Shown here one piece after another: positions 56,058-64,000 of a stretch of 64,000 nt of DNA. The DNA lies in assembly GCF_041146795.1 (NCBI RefSeq), contig NC_135170.1, forward strand, positions 4,082,533 through 4,146,532, read 5' to 3'. Within the stretch, counting starts at the first letter, position 1; each line of letters opens with the position of its first letter. Both the position numbers and the translations under genes were made by a program. Under the pieces are notes generated by a model. That model ran no database searches, had not been told where the DNA came from, and saw nothing but the letters and a program-made list of their open reading frames with translations. Origin of the DNA: Maylandia zebra. Its lineage: Eukaryota; Chordata; Actinopteri; Cichliformes; Cichlidae.

Positions 56058-58310
56058 TGCAGGCGCATGTGACTGCAGGGTGCTGGGGAGGAGTACAGAG
56101 AAAAGGTGTGTTGTGGATGGGGTACAGATTTCAGGCTTTCAGGTTCTCACATCCCAAGATTGCAGTGCAACAAGGATAACGTTGCAACCTCAAATTCTTT
56201 TCTGCTCGTCATACAATAAAAACACTTCAGCATTGTTTTAACTTGCTGTTGTCCTGTTTGGCATTTGTGTGAAGTTCTGTCACACTTCACAAATGAACTC
56301 AGAATGAGTGTCGCAGTGTTGGGATGACCTTAAACTTTGGCAAAATCCTTACGGAAACTGAAGAAATTCCTTCAAGCAGTTTGAAAGATGCCTTGTTCAT
56401 GAGAGCAGGGACAGACAAAACATAATATCTACTCTAGGTCTGCTCCAGCAGAGACACGTAACAGTCATTAGCAATAACAACAGTAATATTGCTACAGCCT
56501 TGTTAAACTATCATCTGTCCCAGTGTTATATCTTGAAATCAGACCTTCAAAAACCTTCCGATAGGCTGATACAACACAAGTATGCCACCGTCTCCACCTT
56601 ATTGGTCAGAAAGTTTTTCTTCCCAGTTGTAGCTGAACAAACAGAACCCATTCACTTACAATGCATTCAAGCTTGACAACACAATAATACACTTTAGTGA
56701 AGTTTCATAAAAGTGCTCATACTTACAGCATGTTACAGTTGTCATGTTACTGATGAGGGTTAAGCTCTATGTTTTTAACATTGTAATCAGATCTGCCAGG
56801 TCGGTGCTTAGACATATACCGGTGTCCACTACACCCAGCCTCCTGACTCTTTCTTTACTGCCAGCTGTCGAGAATCTGATGCCTCAGCAAATACTGAATA
56901 AATTTCGGTGCCACCGCTGCTGTCCACATTCATGCTCCCGTCAGGGTAAACCATAGTTTCCCAAACTTTCCATGTATTTTAAACTTGAGAATCCAAGTGA
57001 AGCCAAGATGTTTGCTGACTATTAGTCTTGTTTATGAAGTAGACAAACGAATTTTGTGTAGAAAGGATGAGGGCTCAGTGTGCGCGTGAGGAAAGCTTGC
57101 ACGAGAGGAAATCTCCACTGGGACATGGAAAACTACCACATACTGACCTAAAGAGCAACGAGTACAGAGGGAGAAACAGCAGGAAGTGCAGCTTAACCAC
57201 AGATTTGTAGCCACTCTTGCAGTTTAAACCAAAGACCAACAGAGAGTTGCACTAGGGCCAAAGTAGCAGGATCATTTTCTGTATTTGACTTTTGGTTATA
57301 TGCACATGTGACCTGTTGGGGGGTGCAGATGTGCAGTATCTGCACCTTATATTTTTCTCTAACATCCATAAACATGCACACTCTGGTAAAACTAATTAAA
57401 GTTAAATACTTCTTTGTAAGATGTTTAATAAAGAATGATAAAATGGAAAAGTGCCATGTGTGTAGCTAAAAATAAGCCCCAGAGCGAACGGCAAGGCTGC
57501 AGTCTGGGAACCGGCGGGGCGGTCACCGCTGGGATGTGCTTATCAGAGTGTGGAAAGTTGTGGACTTTAAAGTGTTGAACTTTGATGGATAACCAGTCGT
57601 GTCTCAGATCAAACGTGCAGAATAAAATCTTTGCCATAACTGTTGGCATGAGAGTGATGCTCATTATCCCTTTTGGCAACATTTTGAATAGCACCATCTG
57701 GTCAAGCAAGGCCATGTGACACACTGAGCTCGTGATACTGGTTTTGGGCGGCAGTGGTACGGACACTACTGGACTGAAACTGGTTTGAGAGTCTGCTAAA
57801 ACGACAGCATGTAAGGACACAATGACTGTGTTTTAGTAAGTGTTTACCTGTTTTACTAAATGTACTTAAGAACTGCTGAGACCGTTTATAAACCTGTGTT
57901 TAAATTTCAAGAAAAGAATGATGCATTTGCATTTCTGTATTAATAGTTGGAACCGAGGAGGAAATATGAATATGAATGCAGCTGCATCGTTTTTTGCATT
58001 CATGATGTCGTTTTATTCAAATCAGTTTGTGTTAAATGCCCCAGACAACAAATCTGTTGTCGGTTTAATTTCAGAAAGGATGGCGCCACATCATGTGATC
58101 ATTACAGCATATGTACAGATCTAAATGCATTTCATGTCCTATTATAGTTTTATTCACTTCAGATTAGCATCAAAGTTGTAGCCGCGTCTTTGCCCATTAT
58201 GAGCCATAAAGTTGGACACTGTTGGAGACTGTTCTGCTGGTGATAAATGAAACGAGACGATTGTTTAAAAGGATTTTATTTTGAAATCTAACACCCATGT
58301 AGAGCTAACA
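56058..58310. other. Intergenic stretch between dnase1 and zinc-finger gene, unit C
   Basis: Equivalent to 9641-11890 in unit A. No gene or repeat was recognised. Confidence 0.5.
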
Positions 58311-58313
58311 TTG

Positions 58314-58434
58314 ATCGTAATAACATCGTAATAACATCGTAATAACATCGTAATAACATCGTAATAACATCGTAATAACATCGTAATAACATCGTAATAA
58401 CATCGTAATAACATCGTAATAACATCGTAATAAC
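58314..58434. repeat. 11-bp minisatellite, 11 copies, unit C
   Basis: Perfect ATCGTAATAAC array, the same length as in unit B. Confidence 0.95.
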
Positions 58435-58751
58435 ATCTTTACAGTTTGTGTAAACCCAACAGAAACCATGTTGTCCCAAAACGCTGCGTTTGTGTCCCAT
58501 ATGTAACACCGTGTATTATCCAACTTATTTCACATGGTTTAACTTGAACTTTAAAAACTACAATAAAGTTTTGCTGTATTACCAGTAACAAATCTTTTAT
58601 ATACACATTAGCTTGTTTAAAAAAAACTGACTGAATTACCTCTAAACTGGTTCTAGGCTTTGTCACACTGGTCGCACTGGTTATTGTCCATGGTCAGTAA
58701 GTGTAGGGTTGACTTAAGCTCGAGTTTGTGTAAACTGAACTGCTGCACCGA

Positions 58752-59561
58752 TCACGTATCAGCGTCTGTTGGTGTGTTTCTGGGGTCGCTGGCTGGAGGC
58801 TTTCCCAGAAAGGTCACATGCGACGCCAGCTTGTGTGTCGCCAAGCTCGACTTCAAAGCAAAAGCCCTCCCACACTGGTCACACTTGTGTGCTTTAACTC
58901 CACTGTGGACCAGTTTATGTCTCTTTAAGTTGCTCTTATAATTAAAAGCCTTTCCGCACTCCTCACATGTGTGGGGTTTTTCTCCGCTGTGGACCATCTC
59001 ATGGATTTTTAAGTGGCTCATCCGAGTAAAAGCCTTCTCACACTGGCTACATGCGTATGGTTTGACTCCTCTGTGCAGGCGCTGATGAGTTCTCAAGTTG
59101 CCCATCAAACTAAATGTCTTTCCGCACTCCTCACATGTGTGGGGTTTTTCTCCGCTGTGGACCATCTTATGGGTTTGTAAGTGGCTCATCTGAGTAAAAG
59201 CCTTGCCACACTGGCTACATGCGTATGGTTTGACTCCTCTGTGTAGGCGCTGATGAGTTCTCAAGTTGCCCATAGAACGAAATGTCTTTCCACACTGGTG
59301 GCATATGTGTGGTTTGACGCCGCTGTGGCTGAGGTGATGTGTTTTTAAGTTGCTTTTCCGAGTAAAAGTCTTTCCACACTGGTCACAACTGAAGGGCTTT
59401 TCCCCACTGTGGATGCGCTGGTGTCTTCTGAGGTGACACGGGGCATGAAACTTCTTGTTACACTGATCACACCTGTAGTGCTCAAGTAAGTTTGCACTTG
59501 AGTGAGCATCTTCAGCCAACTGAGAGCACTGAGGTGTTGGGCTCTCTTTGGCGTCTTGTTC
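58752..59561 (-). CDS. C2H2 zinc-finger protein, terminal exon, copy C (8 fingers)
   Basis: Eight-finger version with the same acceptor (exon from 59561), acidic lead and TDADT end as copy A. Helix regions differ sharply for such similar DNA: finger 2 TRKSN, finger 3 RSMGN, finger 4 QMSHLQT (copy A QMRYLKI), finger 6 RMSHLKI (copy A QMSYLKI), finger 7 NYKSN. Zinc ligands and linkers are unchanged. It is probably functional with a different DNA preference from copies A and B. The upstream start exon was not found. Confidence 0.85.
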   Translation of the reverse strand, partial: EQDAKESPTPQCSQLAEDAHSSANLLEHYRCDQCNKKFHAPCHLRRHQRIHSGEKPFSCDQCGKTFTRKSNLKTHHLSHSGVKPHICHQCGKTFRSMGNLRTHQRLHRGVKPYACSQCGKAFTQMSHLQTHKMVHSGEKPHTCEECGKTFSLMGNLRTHQRLHRGVKPYACSQCEKAFTRMSHLKIHEMVHSGEKPHTCEECGKAFNYKSNLKRHKLVHSGVKAHKCDQCGRAFALKSSLATHKLASHVTFLGKPPASDPRNTPTDADT

Positions 59562-59999
59562 CTACAGCAACAAAGACACAGGCAGGGAGTCAGAAGCTTA
59601 ATAAGTGTTTGAGTTAAATCTTGTTTTGTCGTGCCGGCCTCTCTGCTTCGATAAGAAACATGTTTGTTGGATGATGCCCATAATAGTAACCTGTTGTGTT
59701 GTAAATTGTTTGGATGCGTTTTGGAAAAGAAAGACTGTATTATTGCATAAAATACATTTAAACAAGTGCATCGCTGATTGCATCTTGTGGACATCGGTTC
59801 TACCAGCTGATTGCCCTGCTCAGTCTTTACGCCCGACCCAACGAGGGACAATCAAATGCAGAGGGGACAGTGCGACTTCACCCGTGCACTTGCACCTCTT
59901 GCACACAGTCCTCATTTACAAAGTGCTCTGCAAATCACCCCGTCCCTGTTACAGTGCAGCGAGCCAAAAATGAACCATTTAGTCCTTGGTGTAAGACCA

Positions 60000-60142
60000 G
60001 GGGTGTCGAACTCCAGGCCTCGAGGGCCGGTGTCCTGCAGGTTTTAGATCTCACCCTGGGTCAGCACACCTGAATCAATTGATTAGTTCGTTACCAGGAG
60101 AACTGGAAGTCATTTAACCATTTAAATCAGCTGTGTTGGAAA
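60000..60142. mobile_element. hAT-type MITE relic, unit C
   Basis: Orthologue of 13538-13680, starting CAGGGGTGTCGAACTCCAGG. Confidence 0.65.
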
Positions 60143-60144
60143 TA

Positions 60145-61695
60145 AGGAAAGGTCTAAGAGGTTGAAGCCTTCGTCTTTCCATTTACTATTTTCTTTTCTT
60201 AACATGCATTTAGTTTCTCATGTTCTGGAGAACTGTAAATAATTACTAAAGGGTGGTAGTTAACAATAATCATAATGATATAATGACAATAAATGATGAT
60301 CATTCATGAAAGTTGTACTGATAGACTTTTCACGTTTCCTAAAAGCAGCTCGGCCTTGGTTTGCACGGCACTTCCAGATGTGTTTATAAACTACGAACAA
60401 TTTCACGTATAAAAGTCTGTAAAATGTTCGGACTCATGATTTATAAAAACGATGTTTTTCTCACCGTGTGTGAAGAAAACATTTTCTTCTTTCCAAGATG
60501 GCCGACTACGTTCCTCCGTCAGACTGCTCGACCCACCAACACCTGCCAGGAAAGAGCTTTATTAGGCTCCGGAGCCGAAATGCACATTAAAGTCACTTTA
60601 CATCCAGATGACTTAGACCGTCCTAAGATAATAAACTTTTAGCCTGGTCTAGATTAAACTGAGCTGATGGCAAGACGGAGGATCAGAGGACTTGAAGCTT
60701 TAAATAATCCCTCAAGGAGACAGGTCTAACCTTTCCTTTGAAATATCTCTGAGGTAGCATGGACAACATACACGTGCAGATGAGAAATGACACCCTGATT
60801 CAATCATTCCCTCTCTGTAAACACTTTAACTGGGAAGCCAAGCTAAAGGTTAAATGATCAGCGGCTGTAGGTTTAGCTGTGCTCGTATGCCCGGACAATC
60901 CAAATATATAAATAAAGAACTGCACAAACACAATTACACTACTTGATCTGTTACAATCGAGCGACATTACTTGTCAGCATCTGGAATCATGGAACTCTTT
61001 GGTCACGGTGAAGGAACAGTGTGCAGGCCTGTTTTTAAAATGAGGTTTTTCACCAAGCATCCTGATGGGCTCTTCCCAAGAGTTAGTGGACAGATAGTTG
61101 GAGGTCATGTTCCCAACAAGCAGCAACTGGTGCCGAGGATGAAAGGAACCATGAATGTGCTCAAAGCTAGATTGCGAAACCGCGATATCAGAAACACATC
61201 CTGCATGTGCTGAACTTGCTTTCTAGCAAAGCACCCTGGTTTGCAGTGTCCCAGGTGTAGGCCAGCACTGAGGATTGTTCTCCAGTCACTGTACACACAG
61301 TTTAAGGGAGGACAGCAGTTCCTACTTTGAAGGTAAACCTTAAATGATCAGCAGCCATGAGTTTAGTTGTGCTCGTACAAGTTATTGTCTCCAGTGTCTC
61401 TGCGGGTCCCTAACACTCCCTCACAAACACACCTGAGCTGGGAACATACCTGAGGGAGAGCAGCAGATGACAGCATGCAGGAGACAACAAACTAATCTAA
61501 ACATATAAAACAACTCCAACCAACATCAGCTTGGTGGTTACCTTTGGAGGAGCCCAGCCCATGAGCTGTGCTGTGATGACTTATGGTGAACAGGTGTGCC
61601 AACAACTAAGAGCCGAGACAGAGCCTCTTAAAGCTGTAGGACAAAAAACAGCACGTCCAGAGCACCTGAAGGCCAGAAGGTGGCAGCAGCAAACG
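60145..61695. other. Unit C stretch equivalent to 13685-15235
   Basis: Matches unit A closely, including the CCAAGATGGCCGAC motif near 60493-60506. No gene was recognised. Confidence 0.4.
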
Positions 61696-61699
61696 GGTG

Positions 61700-62405
61700 T
61701 CAGGTACAATCTTCAGCTTCCATAGTATCTACAGATCATACACTCCTCCCTTTGCTCAGTGTTTTCACCTTCAGCACATAAAGGTGAACTTCAACCACAC
61801 CAACAGACTGGAATATGTTCACCCACACAGACCTGGACCAGTACGCCTCATCTGTACTGGATTACATCTCCAAAACCACAGACAGTGTCACCACCTGACA
61901 GTGGGCAGGGATAGCTCAGTAGGTAGAGTGGTGGCACCATGATCGGAAGGTCGGTGGTTCGACTCCACTGAACGGCTACCCTGAGGTACCCCTGAGCAAG
62001 GTACCGTCCCTACACACTGCTCCCCGGGCGCTGCATTGGTGGCTGCCCACTGCTTCACTGGGTGAATGGGTTAAATGCAGAGGAACTATATCCCTACGGG
62101 GACTAACATGCACACTTTACTTTACACCCAGAAACGGATCACCATGTACCCCAACCAGAAGCCTTGGATGAACCGGGATCTTCGTCTCTTCCTGAAGGCC
62201 CGCAACACCGCCTTTAGGTCAGGAGATGCACACGCCTACAGCACAGCCAGGGCTAATCTAAAGAAGGGCATCAAAAAAGCCAAACACCATTACAAAAAGA
62301 AGGTAGAAGAACACTTCTCCAACTCCAACCCCCGACGCATGTGGCAAGGACTCCAGACCATCACAGACTACAGGACCACCAAACCCTCCCCCGCATCCTC
62401 TGATG
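61700..62405 (+). mobile_element. Rex1/Babar-like LINE fragment, unit C, cut by hAT insertion
   Basis: Orthologue of 15240-15945. The frame reads KRITMYPNQKPWMNRDLRL up to SPASSDA, where the hAT element begins. The rest presumably lies beyond the hAT, outside the window. Confidence 0.85.
61894..62125 (+). mobile_element. tRNA-derived SINE inside LINE fragment, unit C
   Basis: Orthologue of the SINEs at 15434-15665 and 41527-41758. Confidence 0.8.
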
Positions 62406-64000
62406 CAGGGGCGGAGCGTGGGGGTGGCTTACGGGGCTTAAGCCCGGGTTGTTTTGTCAGAAGCCCGGGGTATTTTGGAGTGTAATTTTTTCATAGTTAG
62501 ATGCCTGGCTGACAACTGTATAAAACAAAAAGTACACACAATATTCGAAGCACATAGTGCACACTGTGGGAATTTACGACTGTGCGTGAATCCCCCCCTG
62601 ATATTGGTATGATCCAAGCTCAGGCACTAAGCGACTGAGCGAGGGGGCGGGGCAGCTGCTGCCTGTGAGTGCGCTGTTGGAGAGACGGAGCCAGCCATAC
62701 TAAGGAGAGCTTAAGTTTGAGCAGGTACCAAAGCAAATCATTCGTACCGTACAAATAATGTAAATGTGACGGTGCATCACGAAAGATTGATATGAAACTG
62801 ATCACTTGACCAATATTATTTTACTTGCTCTTCAAGTGAATCAACAAATGGCGAAATGAAAAGCCGAACAAATGCTATTTTTTAGAGAGTCTTAGCTTAC
62901 ATGTGTTTATTTCATATTTTCAGTTCTTACCCTCCCCGACTAAATCGGTTTCAGTTATGTACTGAAATATAAGAATGGACATTAGAGGCTTCTTTCAAAG
63001 AAAAAACTCAGGTAAATGTTATTTTATATATTATGCTTTGTATGTTGTTCAGTATATTTCTATGCAAAACAAGAGGGATTTCAGTACACAGCAGGATATT
63101 CACATTTGTAACCAGATATTTACACTTTAGGGAGAAAACATAAAACATTTTTACTGTACAACATCAATTTAGAGTAAACTTTTGTTTTAGATAAATATTG
63201 AAATATATTTTGAATTAGTTAAATGTCAGAATAAAGAGAGACAGAGCTGTCTATTTTTTATCACTTTCATTAAATTTAGGAGTACATGTACACTAAGTTT
63301 ATTGTTAATTAATAAGAAAACTCCAGACGATTCCATTCTGAGCTGAAGAAGCTTCTGATAGGTTAGTAGAGTCCATGTGAGTAAACTGGTGGCACAGCTG
63401 TGGATGCATATAAGGCAAAACACAGAGGCTGTTTCTGTGACATGGGAAAATCAAGAGATGTCAACCAAACACCAGGAAAACAATCGTGGAGCTCCATAAG
63501 TGTGGCTCAGTTTGAATACAATTTGGTGCCATTTGCAATTAAAAAACACAGACAGTTTCTCTCTTTACTCTTAAAGTTAACAAATATGTTTTTATATTTA
63601 TCAATCTAAAAAAATAAACATTTAGTCTGATTTGATGTTACAATTAAAAAGTGTTTGTGTTTTGATCTGAAGAGTTTGTAAATATCTGGTTTCAGCTGTA
63701 TATTTGATGATTGTCAGCACAAAGAGGGAGAGAGAGGAGCAGAGATTGAGATGGAGAATGAGGACAGAACAGAGATGAACAAGAGCAGGTGAGACACACA
63801 TGTTAGTCAAATGGTTGCTTACTAAAAGTATCACTGTATCATAGGTACTCATGTATCTCGTACCTAGTGTTTCTTTTTAGGTTTGCTATTTTTCAAATTC
63901 TATATTTATTAAGTTCTGCAGGCTTGTTTGCACAACAAGGCTAAATAATTATATAAACTTTTCTCAATCTAAATATTGTACTTTGGTAGAATTAAATAAA
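62406..64000 (+). mobile_element. hAT DNA transposon, 5' part, runs off the window
   Basis: It starts abruptly with CAGGGGCGGAGC, a typical hAT terminus, inside the LINE frame. The 8 bases before it (CTCTGATG, 62398-62405) are the expected target duplication. Non-coding sequence of about 570 bp leads to a short exon at 62975-63011. A long A/T-rich intron-like stretch follows, and a purine-rich possible exon sits near 63712-63789. The right terminus is outside the window. It is absent from units A and B. Confidence 0.75.
62975..63011 (+). CDS. Candidate first coding exon of a hAT transposase
   Basis: ATG opens MDIRGFFQRKNS and the exon ends at a consensus donor (CAG|GTAAAT). Starts of the form MDIR-x-FF are typical of TTF-type/ZMYM1-like hAT transposases and related host genes. 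The phase after this exon is 1. The stretch 63712-63789 (HKEGERGAEIEMENEDR in one frame, then AG|GTGAGA) fits only if joined in phase 0, so the next exon is not settled. Confidence 0.55.

Noticed and set aside
1-64000. CRISPR array, prokaryotic operon, rRNA gene or centromeric satellite
   Set aside because: No spaced short direct repeats, no Shine-Dalgarno-led gene strings, no rRNA motifs. The only arrays are CA/GT tracts and the 11-bp minisatellite.

Overview
The window looks like a young segmental duplication in a teleost fish, possibly a cichlid or other percomorph. The evidence is the repeat load (Rex1/Babar-type and L2-type LINEs, tRNA-derived fish SINEs with the usual 'ccatttaccatt' tail, hAT MITE, CACTA, pogo and Gypsy elements) together with vertebrate multi-exon genes. 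The species cannot be named from sequence alone. No bacterial features, CRISPR arrays or rRNA genes were seen.

The backbone is one unit of about 15-16 kb present three times in head-to-tail order: unit A (about 5458-20642), unit B (about 22000-44785) and unit C (51872 to 62405, where a hAT transposon interrupts it). Each unit holds, left to right: a minus-strand secreted deoxyribonuclease I gene (dnase1-like, 8 coding exons plus a probable 5' UTR exon); a minus-strand C2H2 zinc-finger exon whose predicted 3' UTR contains an 11-bp minisatellite; a LINE reverse-transcriptase fossil broken by SINEs; and a small plus-strand 3' terminal exon of an unrecognised gene. Units are separated by copies of a pogo-type DNA transposon (P1 left of A, P2 between A and B, P3 between B and C).

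A 5.8-kb Gypsy LTR retrotransposon fossil sits at the same nucleotide in P1 and P3 and is absent from P2, which keeps the empty target site. dnase1 copies A and C also share a lost splice acceptor (AG to GG) before exon 7, which copy B retains. A and C are therefore sisters and B is the outgroup, so the array may really be a two-unit repeat.

Later insertions separate the copies. Unit A has a TTAA-flanked 1.4-kb element and a probable solo LTR. Unit B has a poly-A retroposon flanked by a 578-bp direct duplication, a nearly full-length Rex1-like LINE and a 3.2-kb CACTA element carrying decayed exons. Unit C has a hAT element that runs off the right edge.

The genes do not form a pathway. dnase1 makes an extracellular endonuclease and the zinc-finger protein is presumably a nuclear DNA-binding protein. 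The zinc-finger copies differ mostly at DNA-contact positions and in finger number (8, 6, 8), which is the most interesting coding signal here. Everything was read by eye. Exon borders follow GT/AG and reading-frame logic, and family names come from recognised motifs, not database searches. A collapsed or haplotype-duplicated assembly remains possible.
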